From the NCBI RefSeq assembly GCF_001956985.1, contig NZ_CP019082.1:1612001-1676000 (forward strand): 64,000 nucleotides of DNA. The letters are read 5' to 3'. This document shows positions 35,463 to 44,940 of the stretch, piece by piece; position 1 is the stretch's first letter; the number at the start of each line of letters is the position of its first letter. The notes beneath the pieces were generated by a model, which saw only the letters and a list, made by a program, of their open reading frames with translations, ran no database searches and was not told the DNA's origin. Source of the stretch: Paludisphaera borealis. GTDB taxonomy: Bacteria; Planctomycetota; Planctomycetia; Isosphaerales; Isosphaeraceae. Position numbers and translations under genes: made by a program.

Positions 35463-38363
35463 ATGTCGCATCGCCTGCTGGTTCCCGTCCTGGTTCTGGT
35501 CTTGCTCGTCCTGCTTGCGGCGTCGGGCTGGCTGGCCGTGCACGCCTATCGCGATCGGCGGTTTCAGGACGACCTCCGTCTCGCCCGTGAAGACCTCGAA
35601 GCCGAGCGCTATCCCAGCGCCCTCGAGCGTCTCGATCGGCTCGCCCAAAGCCGCCCCACGGACGGCGAGGTCGCGTACTGGCTCGGCGTCGGCTCGATGC
35701 AATCCGGCGACCTCGCGGCGGCCATCGCGGCGTTCGGGAGCGTGCCCGAAAACGACCCCCGCGCGGCTCAGGCCGCGCTCGCGACTGGCCGGGCGGCTCT
35801 CGATCTCGGCCGCTACCGAATCGCCGAGGCTGCGCTGGAGCGGGCTGCGCGAGCCAGCGGCCAGGTCGGCGAAGAGGCGTCGCGAGCGCTTGGACCGCTG
35901 TACGCGGTGACCGGCAGAACCGACGATTACCGTCGACTCTTACTTCACAGGATCGAGCGGCTGCAAGATCCGACCGAGTTGTTGCGAACACTCGGCGAAA
36001 TCGCCGGGACCTCGTATCCCGTCGACGGCGTCCGCCAGGCCCTCGACGACGCGCATCGGAAAAGTCCGGACGACGACCGCGTCTGGCTCGGCCTGGCGAA
36101 CCTCGAAATCCGCGCGGGGCGCTTCGACGAGGCGGATCGGTGGCTGTCGAAGTGCGAGCAGTCGGCCCCGGCCGATCCGCTCGTCCGGCTCGCCCGGCTG
36201 CACTTGAGCAAGGCCGCCGACCGGCCCCTCGAGGCGGTCCAGGCCGCGGCCCAGGTTCCATCCGACCGACTGTCGACGATCGAAAAACACCGACTGCGGG
36301 CGTGGCTGGCGTCGAAGGCCGGTGATCGCGGCGCCGAGCGAACCAGCCTCGAAGCGGTCCTGGCGATCGGGCCGGGCGACCTCGCGGCGATCGAGCGGCT
36401 GGCTGACATCGCAGCCGAGGACGGCCAGGTGGAACGGGTGTCGACTCTCCGCCGCCGCAAGGCCGACCTTGAGGCCGTCCGCGAGCGTCGACGCGTCTTG
36501 TTCGCCGAGGCCGACCCGTCGGCCCACGCGGCCGAGCTGGCGGCCGTGTCCGAGAGTCTGGGCGACCGCGAGGAAGCGAAAGCCTGGTGGCGGCTGGCCG
36601 AGCGGAAAACGCGCGAGCCATCGACCCAGTCCGCCGCCGCCGCCCGGATCAAGGCGCTTGCCGTTGCTCCGTCGGAACCGTCCTCCGAGGACCGAAACCG
36701 CACCGTCGCCGATTGGCTCGGGCCGATCGTCGCGAAGGTCGAGGCCAGGAGGCCCGCGCCCGCTTCGGCGGCCGTTCCCGTTTACCGCGACGAGGCCGCG
36801 ATCCGGGGGCTAAATTTCACCTTCGACAACGGCCGGAGCGACCGCAGGCAGCTTCCCGAGACGATGAGCGGCGGGGTGGGCGTCCTCGATTTCGACGGCG
36901 ACGGCCGGCTCGACGTCTACACCGTCCAGGGGGGCGCATTTCCGCCGCGACCGTCGCAGCCGTTCGGTGATCGGCTGTTTCACAATCGCGGCGACGGCAA
37001 GTTCGAGGACGCCACCGAGGCGGCCGGACTCGCGAAGTTCCCCGGCGGTTACGGCCACGGCGTGGCGGTCGGCGACTACGACGGCGACGGTCGCCCCGAC
37101 CTGTTCGTCACGCGGTGGCGAAGCTATGCGCTCTATCGCAACAAGGGCGACGGAACCTTCGAGGACGCCACCAAGGCGTCGGGACTGGGGGGCGATCGCG
37201 ACTGGCCGACCTCGGCGGCCTTCGCCGATCTCGACGGCGACGGCGACCTCGACCTCTACGTCTGCCATTACCTGAAGTGGGACGAGAACGATCCGATGGA
37301 CTGTCCCAATCCTTCGAAGCCGGGGCTCTCCTACTGCGACCCTCGCCTGTTCCCCGCGCTTCCGGACCACGTCTTCCGCAACGACGGCGGCCGGTTCGTG
37401 GATGTGACCGAGGGCTCGGGGATCGTCGACGCCAACGGTCGAGGCCTGGGGGTGGTGGCTGCCGACCTCGACGGCGACGGCAAGCTCGACCTCTTCGTCG
37501 CCAACGACACGACGCCCAACTACTATTTTCGCAACCTCGGCGGCTTCAAGTTCGTTGACGAGGCCGCCGAGTCGGGCCTGGCGGCGGCGGCCGGCGGCGG
37601 CTACCTGGCCGGCATGGGGATCGCTTGCGGCGATCTCGACGACGACGGCAAAATCGACCTGGCCGTGACGAACTTCTACGGCGAGTCGACGAGCCTGTAC
37701 CACAACCACGGCGGCGGCGTGTTCAGCGATCGCTCGACGGCCGCCGGCCTCGCCGCCCCCACGCGCTACATGCTCGGCTTCGGGATCGCCGCTTTCGACG
37801 CCGACAACGACGGCCGGCTCGACCTGGCGCAGGCCAACGGCCACGTCAACGACTACCGGCCGGCCACTCCATACGCGATGCCCGCGCAGCTCTTTCGGGG
37901 CGTCGGGTCCGGCCGGCTCGCGGACGTCTCCGATCGATCGGGGGCCTCCTGGTCCGTCCCCCGCCTGGCGCGCGGTCTGGCGGTCGGCGACCTGGATTCC
38001 GACGGCCGCCCTGAAGTCATCATCCTGTCCGAGAACCAGCCGCTCGCCTGTTTGCGGCAAGCGGACTCGACCAACCACCACATCGGCTTCAAGCTCGTCG
38101 GCGACACGTCGAATCGCGACGCCGTCGGCGCGGAAGTGGCGATCACGGCCGGCGGCCGACGCCAGATCGGCTATCGCCACGGCGGCGGCAGCTACCAGTC
38201 GGCGGGAACTCCCCTGCTCCATTTCGGCCTGGGAACGGCGACCGTCGTCGACCGCGCCGAGATTCACTGGCCGTCGGGTCGTCGCCAGGTGATCGATAAG
38301 ATGGCGGCGGATCACGTCTATCAGATCCGCGAGGGCGATCCCGAGCCGAAGCAGTTCCCCTGA
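35463..38363 (+). CDS. Membrane-anchored TPR / FG-GAP / ASPIC-UnbV protein
   Basis: About 966 residues. An N-terminal anchor (LVPVLVLVLLVLLAASGWLA) is followed by a TPR-like helical region to about residue 400 (AYWLGVGSMQSGDLAAAIA, VWLGLANLEIRAGRFDEAD). From about 470 come FG-GAP/VCBS repeats with calcium motifs such as VLDFDGDGRLDVYTV, VGDYDGDGRPDLFVT, FADLDGDGDLDLYVC and AADLDGDGKLDLFVA. The C-terminal ASPIC/UnbV domain reads VGAEVAITAGGRRQIGYR and AEIHWPSGRRQVID. The architecture is common in planctomycetes (CRTAC1 homologues) and is thought to face the periplasm. ATG 35463 is chosen over 35445 because it sits just before the anchor. Confidence 0.9.
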   Translation: MSHRLLVPVLVLVLLVLLAASGWLAVHAYRDRRFQDDLRLAREDLEAERYPSALERLDRLAQSRPTDGEVAYWLGVGSMQSGDLAAAIAAFGSVPENDPRAAQAALATGRAALDLGRYRIAEAALERAARASGQVGEEASRALGPLYAVTGRTDDYRRLLLHRIERLQDPTELLRTLGEIAGTSYPVDGVRQALDDAHRKSPDDDRVWLGLANLEIRAGRFDEADRWLSKCEQSAPADPLVRLARLHLSKAADRPLEAVQAAAQVPSDRLSTIEKHRLRAWLASKAGDRGAERTSLEAVLAIGPGDLAAIERLADIAAEDGQVERVSTLRRRKADLEAVRERRRVLFAEADPSAHAAELAAVSESLGDREEAKAWWRLAERKTREPSTQSAAAARIKALAVAPSEPSSEDRNRTVADWLGPIVAKVEARRPAPASAAVPVYRDEAAIRGLNFTFDNGRSDRRQLPETMSGGVGVLDFDGDGRLDVYTVQGGAFPPRPSQPFGDRLFHNRGDGKFEDATEAAGLAKFPGGYGHGVAVGDYDGDGRPDLFVTRWRSYALYRNKGDGTFEDATKASGLGGDRDWPTSAAFADLDGDGDLDLYVCHYLKWDENDPMDCPNPSKPGLSYCDPRLFPALPDHVFRNDGGRFVDVTEGSGIVDANGRGLGVVAADLDGDGKLDLFVANDTTPNYYFRNLGGFKFVDEAAESGLAAAAGGGYLAGMGIACGDLDDDGKIDLAVTNFYGESTSLYHNHGGGVFSDRSTAAGLAAPTRYMLGFGIAAFDADNDGRLDLAQANGHVNDYRPATPYAMPAQLFRGVGSGRLADVSDRSGASWSVPRLARGLAVGDLDSDGRPEVIILSENQPLACLRQADSTNHHIGFKLVGDTSNRDAVGAEVAITAGGRRQIGYRHGGGSYQSAGTPLLHFGLGTATVVDRAEIHWPSGRRQVIDKMAADHVYQIREGDPEPKQFP

Positions 38364-38493
38364 ACGCGGGAGCGCGCGTGGCGAGTCGGTTGCGGCCGTG
38401 AACCGAGAGGGACACAATAGGGATGGCGCCCCCGCGTGAGCCGGCGGTTGGACGGCCTCGCGTCGCCGGGCGTTTAAGAAAGAATTCCGGACC

Positions 38494-41400
38494 ATGATAA
38501 TCCTTCACGCCTCCGCCTGGGGCGGCCGGTTTGTGCTCTGGGGCGAGACGTCGACGGGAATGCCGGAACAGCCGACGCGGAAACGAAAGTCGACGCGGGG
38601 TGCCGAGCCCGCGCGGGTTTCACGGTCCCGGTTCGCCCTTGATGCGGATCATCTCGCCGAGGCGGCGTCCTCCGAAGTCCCCGGCGTTGCGTTCTCCAAG
38701 CAGCCGCCGCGGCACTGGGTCGCTTGGCTGCCGTCGAACGAGCGAGGGGCGTTGCCGTCGAGCCCGCTTCTGACCGACGGGCCGGAGGATCAAGGCGCGG
38801 TCAAGATCGCTCCATGGGAGACGCCGGCCCTGATTTTGACGACCGAGCAGGCGGTCGCGGTCTTACTCGCCGCTGTCGACCGGACGACCTGGGGGCCGGG
38901 CGTGGTCGTCGGCAAGTCGCTGAATTACTGGGCGACCGTGTTGCGGTTCGCCGGGGCGCTCGTCGCGCGGCAGCGGTATCTTCCCGGCCTGATCGCGGAC
39001 GCCGTCGGTCCGACGTTCCAGGCGGTCTGGGAGCCGGTGCTGACCGGCGCGGAGCGGCTCCAGGCCGAGCATCTCGCCCGGTTGATGCCGCACGCCTGCC
39101 GCGCGCTCGGGCCCGACGACGGCGAGCCGCCGCGGTCGTCCGCATCGGACTTGCTCGCCGAGACTCTGGGGGCGGTCGTCGACTACCTGGTGCGGTCCGC
39201 GTCGGGGCCGCCCGGCAAGGTCCAGAGGCGGTTTCCGAGCCTGCACGATCAGTGGCTCTACGCCCTGCGCTCGCCGGACGGCCATATGACAGGCGATCCC
39301 GTCGAGCTGGCGAAGCTGGCCGAACAAACGCGACAGTGGCGTCAGCCGCTCGACGTCGCCGCGTCCGCGCCGTTCCGGCTCTGCCTGCGGCTGGAAGAGC
39401 CGGAAGCCGAATCGGGCAAGGACGCCGACCGTTGGCGGATCGCCTATCTCCTCCAGGCGGTCGGCGACCCGAGCCTTTTGGTCCCGGCCGCGACCGCGTG
39501 GAAGGGGAGCGGGCGCGAAGCGGCGATCCTCGAACGCGACGGCTTCCGACCGCGCGAGTACTTGCTGTCGGCCCTCGGCCAGGCCGCCGCGCTGAGCCCT
39601 CGAATCGAAGCTAGCCTGAAATCGGCCGCGCCTTCGGGATACACGCTCGACGCCGCCGGGGCGTACGAATTCCTCTCGGAGAAGGCTGGAGTGCTGGAAG
39701 AGGCTGGCTTCGGCGTCTTCTTGCCCGCCTGGTGGACCCGCAAGGGGACCAAGCTCCGGCTGGCGGCACGGGCGGTGGTCGCGTCGCCAAAGATGACCAG
39801 CAAGGCCGGGCTGTCGCTCGACGAGGTCCTCAAGTTCCGCTGGGAGGTCGCGCTGGGGGACGAGACTCTAACGCTCAGCGAGTTGAAGGCCCTGGCGAAG
39901 CTCAAGACGCCGCTCGTTAAGGTGCGCGGCCGCTGGGTCGAGCTGAACCCGGAAGAGATCCAGGCGGCTCTCGCGTACTGGACGGCGAAGGGGGAGACGT
40001 CGATCACGGCCCGGGAGGCTGTGCACATGGCGCTCGGCGCTGCGAAACCTCCCGGCTCGCTCGATTTCGAGGGAGTGAAAGCGTCGGGATGGCTCGCGGA
40101 CCTACTCGCCCAGCTCGAAGGGGCTTCGGGCTTCGAGACGCTCGACCCGCCCGACGGCTTCCACGGCGAGCTTCGGCCCTACCAAACGCGCGGTTTCTCG
40201 TGGCTCGGCTTCCTCGGCCGCTGGGGCTTCGGAGCCTGCCTGGCCGACGACATGGGTTTGGGCAAGACGATCCAGACCCTCGCCCTGATCCAGCGCGAAT
40301 GGGAGTCGCGCCCTGCACGGCGTCGCAAGCCGACGCTCTTGATCTGCCCGACGTCGGTCGTCGGCAACTGGAGCAAGGAGGCCGCTCGGTTCACGCCCGA
40401 TCTCCCCGTGATGGTCCATCACGGCCTGGAGCGCGCCCGGGGGGCCGACTTCAAGAAGCAGGCCGCGAAGCACGCCCTGGTGCTGTCGAGCTACGCGCTT
40501 CTACACCGTGACTTCGAAGTCTTGAAGCAGCCGGCGTGGACCGCGCTGGTGCTGGACGAGGCGCAGAACATCAAGAACCCGCAGACCAAGCAGGCGAAGG
40601 CGGCGCGGGCGCTCCAGGCCGAGCACCGCATCGCCCTGACCGGCACGCCGGTCGAGAACCACGTCGGCGACCTCTGGTCGATCATCGAGTTCCTGAATCC
40701 CGGCTGGCTCGGCACCCAGGCCGAGTTCAAGCGCACGTTCCACGTTCCGATCCAGGTCGGTCGCGATCCCGAGGCCGCCCGCCGGCTTCAGCGTCTGACC
40801 GCGCCGTTCGTCCTGCGACGGCTCAAGTCCGACAAGTCGATCATCGCCGACCTGCCAGAGAAGCTGGAGATGAAGGTCTTCTGTACGCTGACCAAGGAGC
40901 AAGGGTCGCTTTACGCCGCCGTGGTCGAGGAGACGGCCGAGCGGATCGAATCGACCGAGGGGGTCCAGCGCAAGGGGATCGTCCTGGCGACGCTCATGAA
41001 ACTGAAACAGGTCTGCAATCATCCGGCGCAATTCCTCGGCGACCACTCGGCGGTCTCCGGCCGCTCGGGCAAGCTGGCGCGGCTGACGGAGATGCTCGAC
41101 GAGGCGCTCTCGGTCGGCGACCGCGCTCTGGTTTTCACCCAGTTCGCCGAGATGGGGACGCTGCTCAAGAACCATCTTCAGGAGACGTTCGGCCGCGAGG
41201 TGCTGTTCCTCCACGGCGCGACGCCCAAGGCGCAGCGAGACCGGATGGTCGAGCGATTCCAGGCCAAGGGGGACGACGGGCCGCCGATCTTCATCCTCTC
41301 GCTCAAGGCCGGCGGAACGGGCTTGAACCTGACGGCCGCGAACCACGTGTTTCATTTCGACCGCTGGTGGAACCCGGCGGTGGAGAATCAGGCGACCGAC

Positions 41401-41610
41401 CGCGCGTTCCGGATCGGCCAGACGCGGCGGGTGCAGGTTCACAAGTTCGTCTGCGTCGGCACGCTCGAAGAGAGGATCGACGCGATGATCGAGGATAAGA
41501 AGGAAGTCGCCGGACGGGTCGTCGGCAGCGGCGAAGCCTGGCTCACCAAACTCTCGAACAAGGAGTTGAAAGACCTGTTCGCACTGCGGGAATCCGCGCT
41601 GGAGGGCTGA
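38494..41610 (+). CDS. SNF2-family DEAD/DEAH helicase
   Basis: 1038 residues. The N-terminal half (to about 540) is the bacterial SNF2 helicase-associated region, including LDEVLKFRWEVALGDETLTL and LVKVRGRWVELNPEEIQAAL. The ATPase lobes are complete: motif I ADDMGLGKTIQTLALIQ (about 585), Ia LLICPTSVVGNW, II LVLDEAQNIKNP (about 688), III ALTGTPVENHVGDLWSII, IV region ALVFTQFAEMGTLLKNH, V LSLKAGGTGLNLTAANHV and VI QATDRAFRIGQTRRVQVHKF. It is an ATP-driven DNA translocase. An internal ATG at 38560 is an alternative start. It is followed by its usual SWIM partner. Confidence 0.93.
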   Translation: MIILHASAWGGRFVLWGETSTGMPEQPTRKRKSTRGAEPARVSRSRFALDADHLAEAASSEVPGVAFSKQPPRHWVAWLPSNERGALPSSPLLTDGPEDQGAVKIAPWETPALILTTEQAVAVLLAAVDRTTWGPGVVVGKSLNYWATVLRFAGALVARQRYLPGLIADAVGPTFQAVWEPVLTGAERLQAEHLARLMPHACRALGPDDGEPPRSSASDLLAETLGAVVDYLVRSASGPPGKVQRRFPSLHDQWLYALRSPDGHMTGDPVELAKLAEQTRQWRQPLDVAASAPFRLCLRLEEPEAESGKDADRWRIAYLLQAVGDPSLLVPAATAWKGSGREAAILERDGFRPREYLLSALGQAAALSPRIEASLKSAAPSGYTLDAAGAYEFLSEKAGVLEEAGFGVFLPAWWTRKGTKLRLAARAVVASPKMTSKAGLSLDEVLKFRWEVALGDETLTLSELKALAKLKTPLVKVRGRWVELNPEEIQAALAYWTAKGETSITAREAVHMALGAAKPPGSLDFEGVKASGWLADLLAQLEGASGFETLDPPDGFHGELRPYQTRGFSWLGFLGRWGFGACLADDMGLGKTIQTLALIQREWESRPARRRKPTLLICPTSVVGNWSKEAARFTPDLPVMVHHGLERARGADFKKQAAKHALVLSSYALLHRDFEVLKQPAWTALVLDEAQNIKNPQTKQAKAARALQAEHRIALTGTPVENHVGDLWSIIEFLNPGWLGTQAEFKRTFHVPIQVGRDPEAARRLQRLTAPFVLRRLKSDKSIIADLPEKLEMKVFCTLTKEQGSLYAAVVEETAERIESTEGVQRKGIVLATLMKLKQVCNHPAQFLGDHSAVSGRSGKLARLTEMLDEALSVGDRALVFTQFAEMGTLLKNHLQETFGREVLFLHGATPKAQRDRMVERFQAKGDDGPPIFILSLKAGGTGLNLTAANHVFHFDRWWNPAVENQATDRAFRIGQTRRVQVHKFVCVGTLEERIDAMIEDKKEVAGRVVGSGEAWLTKLSNKELKDLFALRESALEG

Positions 41611-41645
41611 TCTGGTCCGGGAGCCGAAACGAAGGGAGAGACGCG

Positions 41646-42512
41646 ATGTCCGGTCGATGGGGTTGGGACGACTGGGGCCATCCACGTTCCCGGCCGGTGA
41701 AGGCCGAGGGGGGGATCAGGTCGCAGTCGAAGCGCGGCGCGTTCGGCGAGAGCTGGTGGGCGAAACGCTGGATTCAGGTGCTGGAAGGCTTCGACATCGG
41801 GGCGCGGCTGGCGCGCGGGCGGTCGTATGCGCGGAAGGGCCAGGTGCTCTCGATCACGATCGAGAACGGCAAGGTCACGGCCAAGGTGCAGGGCTCGCGG
41901 CCCAAGCCGTACAACGTCACGATCGAGGTCAAGACGCTCTCCAAGTCCGACTGGGCGAAGGTGCTCGACGCGCTCGGCCGGCAAGCGCTGTTCGCGGCGA
42001 AGCTCCTGGCCGGCGAGATGCCCCAGGAGATTGAAGAGGTGTTCACGGAAGTCGGCCTTTCGCTGTTCCCCGCCAAGCTCGGGGACTTGAAGACCGATTG
42101 TTCGTGTCCCGACTGGTCGAACCCGTGCAAGCACATCGCGGCGGTCTACTACCTGCTGAGCGAGGAGTTCGACCGCGACCCGTTCCTCATCTTCACGCTG
42201 CGCGGTCTGGGCCGCGAGGCCCTGACGTCGCGGCTGGGGTCGGCTCCGCCCGCGCCGGTGACGGCTCCCCGTCCCGTCGAGCCGCTGAACGCCCGGGTCG
42301 AGATCTTCTGGGGCGAGTCGGGCGTCCAGATCGAGGATTCCCTCGGTGCGGTGGAGATCCCGCGCGAGCCGGCGGCCCTGGCCCGACGGCTCGGCGGATT
42401 CCCGTTCTGGCGCGGCGAGACGCCGTTTCTGGACGCCTTGAGCCCGATCTACGCCTCGGCCTCGCCGCGCGGCCTGGACGTGCTCCTCGGGCCGGCGGCC
42501 CAGGCCGAGTAA
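41646..42512 (+). CDS. SWIM zinc-finger protein paired with the SNF2 helicase
   Basis: 288 residues. N-terminal conserved blocks are GAFGESWWAKRWIQVLEGF and GRSYARKGQVLSITIENGK, typical of bacterial SWIM proteins. The zinc finger C-S-C-PDWSNP-C-K-H is at about residues 153-163. The C-terminal third is less conserved. SWIM domains bind DNA or proteins. In many bacteria this gene directly follows a SNF2 helicase, as here (35 bases, with AAGGGAGAG before the ATG), so the two probably work together on DNA. The biological role is not established. Confidence 0.9.
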   Translation: MSGRWGWDDWGHPRSRPVKAEGGIRSQSKRGAFGESWWAKRWIQVLEGFDIGARLARGRSYARKGQVLSITIENGKVTAKVQGSRPKPYNVTIEVKTLSKSDWAKVLDALGRQALFAAKLLAGEMPQEIEEVFTEVGLSLFPAKLGDLKTDCSCPDWSNPCKHIAAVYYLLSEEFDRDPFLIFTLRGLGREALTSRLGSAPPAPVTAPRPVEPLNARVEIFWGESGVQIEDSLGAVEIPREPAALARRLGGFPFWRGETPFLDALSPIYASASPRGLDVLLGPAAQAE

Positions 42513-42531
42513 GCAAGCTGTTGTGAACATG

Positions 42532-42554
42532 CCTTCTCCCCTTGCGGGAGAAGG
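42532..42554. terminator. Perfect hairpin between convergent genes (possible bidirectional terminator or repeat)
   Basis: CCTTCTCCC (42532-42540) and GGGAGAAGG (42546-42554) form a perfect 9-bp stem around CTTGC. It sits between the stops of the SWIM gene and the GH2 gene. No T tract follows on either side, so it may instead be a dispersed palindromic element. Confidence 0.5.
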
Positions 42555-42589
42555 GAATTCGGCCTCGGCCCGTGCCCCAAGCGACGAAC

Positions 42590-44839
42590 TCACGGCTTGG
42601 CGGCGCTCGCCGTGGCGGGCGGGGCCGACTTGATCTCGATCAGGCCGACGTCGATGTACTGGCCGCCGGCGGACTGGCGGCACGAGACGGCCAGAACGTT
42701 GCGGCCGGGCTTGAGGGCCTCGACGGCCTTCCGATCGAGCGGGAGGAACTGGTAGTCGCCGACGTGGCCAGGCTGCTTCGACACGAGCACGCCGTTGAGG
42801 TAGACCTCGGCGTCCTCGTCGTGGTGGATCGAGAGCAAGAGGCTGTCGACCGCTCCGGGCTCGGCCTGGAACTCGCGACGGAGATGGATCTCGTTGGTCT
42901 TCCACTCGGTGTGGACCACCGCGCCGGGGGTTCCCTTGGCGCCGAAACCGCCGGGGCCGGACGACCACGAGGCGTCGTCGAAGTCGGGCTTCGTCCAGTC
43001 CGGGCCGACCGGGTTGGTCGTGTACTTCCACGTCTGGGGCGTCGTCTGCGAGGTCGCCGCCAGGACCTTCGCGGCAGGCAGGGGTTGGTAGAGCGGCTTC
43101 AACACCGCGGCGGCCGCATCGGCGGGAACCTTGAGCACGGCGCGGTCGTAGGTCATCAGGCCGTTGACCTCGATCTCGACGTCGGTCGTCTGGGTGTAGA
43201 CCGAGGCGCTCAGGCCCAGCGCGGCGAGCCCCCGGAGGCGTTCGTTGAGGTCGAGGTAGGCCTTGGTCAGCTCGGCCTGGTTGGGGAACGTCTTGTATCC
43301 CCAGTTGTTCTTGTCGACCCAGAGGTGGCCGGCGAGCGGTAGGCCGAGGCCGCCGAACTCGCCGAGCACCGCCGCGCGGGCGGCTTCGACCGGCGGCATG
43401 CCGGGGCCGGGGTAATTGTGCATGTCGTTGACGTCGCCGACCCCCTTGTCGGTCCAGCCGCTGGCGTTGTTGACCAGCCGGGTCGGGTCGTGCTTCTTGG
43501 TCCATTCGACGACCTTCGGCGTGTCGTGCTGGCCCCATCCCTCGTTGAACGGAACCCACATCACGATCGACGGATGGTTGTGCAAGGCGTCGATGATCCG
43601 CTCCCACTCGGCGGCGAATTGCTTGTGGGACGCCTCGTCCTTGTTGTCGGCCGAGGGCATGTCCTGCCACACGAGGAGGCCCATCGTGTCACAGTGGCGA
43701 TACCAGCGGGCGGGCTCGACCTTGATGTGCTTGCGCACCATGTTGAAGCCGAGTTGCTTGGTGATTTCCAGGTCGTACTTGAGGGCCTCGTCGGTGGGCG
43801 CGGTGTACAGGCCGTCGGGCCACCAGCCCTGGTCGAGCGGGCCCGCCTGGAACAGCGGCTGGTTGTTGAGGAAGAGCCGGTTGACGCCGGCCGCGTCCTT
43901 GGCGAGGGCGATCTTCCGCATGCCGAAGTAGGAGTGGACCTGGTCGCCCCCCTTGATCGCGACTCTCAGGTCGTAAAGGAACGGCCGGTCGGGGCTCCAG
44001 AGCTTGGCGTCGGGCACCTTGATCGTCAGGGTCGAGCCCGCGCGGCCGGTCGCCTCGCCGACCGTCTTGCCGATCTCAAGGACGGTCGCCGTGACGCTTG
44101 TTTCGGAGTCGGCGCCGGAGAGCCTGGGCGTGATCCGAACCTCGCCCGCGTCGACGTCGGTGACGATCTTGAGCGACTCGACGTGTCGCGTCGGGACGGG
44201 CTCAAGCCAGACGGTCTGCCAGATGCCGGTGTTGGCCGTGTACCAGATGCCTTCGGGCTTGAGCACTTGCTTGCCGCGCGGCTGGCTGGCGGAGTCGGTC
44301 GGGTCCCAGACCGAGACGATGATCTCCTGGGACCGCTTCTCGGGGTCGAGGAAGTCGGTGACGTCGAACGAGAACGGGTCGAAGCCCCCCTTGTGCTCGC
44401 CGACCTTGTCGCCGTTGACGTAGACCGTGGCGTGCCAGTCGACCGCGCCGAAGTGGAGCAAGTAGCGGGTGTCGGCGGGCGGCTTCGGCAACGAGAACGT
44501 GCGGCGATACCAGAGCCTCTGGTCGGGACTCACCGACCGCTTGACGCCGCTGAGCGACGACTCGACCGGGAACGGAACGAGGATGTTCCCTTCGTAGACG
44601 GCGGGCCGCCCGTCGCGATTGGACTGGATGGCGTACTGCCAGAGGCCGTTGAGTTTCATCCAGGACGGGCGGACCATCTGGGGACGCGGGTACTCGTCGA
44701 GAGCTTTCGCGGGATCGACCTGCGCGGCCCAGCGGGTTTGCAGGGTTCCCTTGACCGGATGCCACTTCGGGGCGTCGTCCGCTCGCGACAGGGCCGGCAG
44801 GCCGGCGAGCAGCATGAAGGTCAGACTGGCGTGTTTCAC
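42590..44839 (-). CDS. Secreted glycoside hydrolase family 2 enzyme
   Basis: About 749 residues from GTG 44839, with AAGGGAAAG upstream, which opens a clean signal peptide (KHASLTFMLLAGLPALSRA). A start at ATG 44944 would overlap the upstream stop (ATGA) but would bury the signal. The order is a GH2 sugar-binding domain (LWYRRTFSLPKPPADTRYLL, NGDKVGEHKGGFDPFSFD), an Ig-like domain, then a TIM barrel with the acid/base Glu in WVPFNEGWGQHD (about 430) and the nucleophile Glu in AVLGEFGGLG (about 491). A C-terminal beta domain follows. Probably a beta-galactosidase, glucuronidase or mannosidase-like exoglycosidase; substrate unknown. Last gene of the sigma-factor operon. Confidence 0.9.
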   Translation of the reverse strand: MKHASLTFMLLAGLPALSRADDAPKWHPVKGTLQTRWAAQVDPAKALDEYPRPQMVRPSWMKLNGLWQYAIQSNRDGRPAVYEGNILVPFPVESSLSGVKRSVSPDQRLWYRRTFSLPKPPADTRYLLHFGAVDWHATVYVNGDKVGEHKGGFDPFSFDVTDFLDPEKRSQEIIVSVWDPTDSASQPRGKQVLKPEGIWYTANTGIWQTVWLEPVPTRHVESLKIVTDVDAGEVRITPRLSGADSETSVTATVLEIGKTVGEATGRAGSTLTIKVPDAKLWSPDRPFLYDLRVAIKGGDQVHSYFGMRKIALAKDAAGVNRLFLNNQPLFQAGPLDQGWWPDGLYTAPTDEALKYDLEITKQLGFNMVRKHIKVEPARWYRHCDTMGLLVWQDMPSADNKDEASHKQFAAEWERIIDALHNHPSIVMWVPFNEGWGQHDTPKVVEWTKKHDPTRLVNNASGWTDKGVGDVNDMHNYPGPGMPPVEAARAAVLGEFGGLGLPLAGHLWVDKNNWGYKTFPNQAELTKAYLDLNERLRGLAALGLSASVYTQTTDVEIEVNGLMTYDRAVLKVPADAAAAVLKPLYQPLPAAKVLAATSQTTPQTWKYTTNPVGPDWTKPDFDDASWSSGPGGFGAKGTPGAVVHTEWKTNEIHLRREFQAEPGAVDSLLLSIHHDEDAEVYLNGVLVSKQPGHVGDYQFLPLDRKAVEALKPGRNVLAVSCRQSAGGQYIDVGLIEIKSAPPATASAAKP

Positions 44840-44940
44840 GGCGTTGACTTTCCCTTGGGAGAGGCCGCCGGCCGCGCGCTTCAAATCCAAGTTTCGAAGC
44901 GCGCGGCCGATCGCGGCGAGGTTTTCTGACCCTGGAGGGA

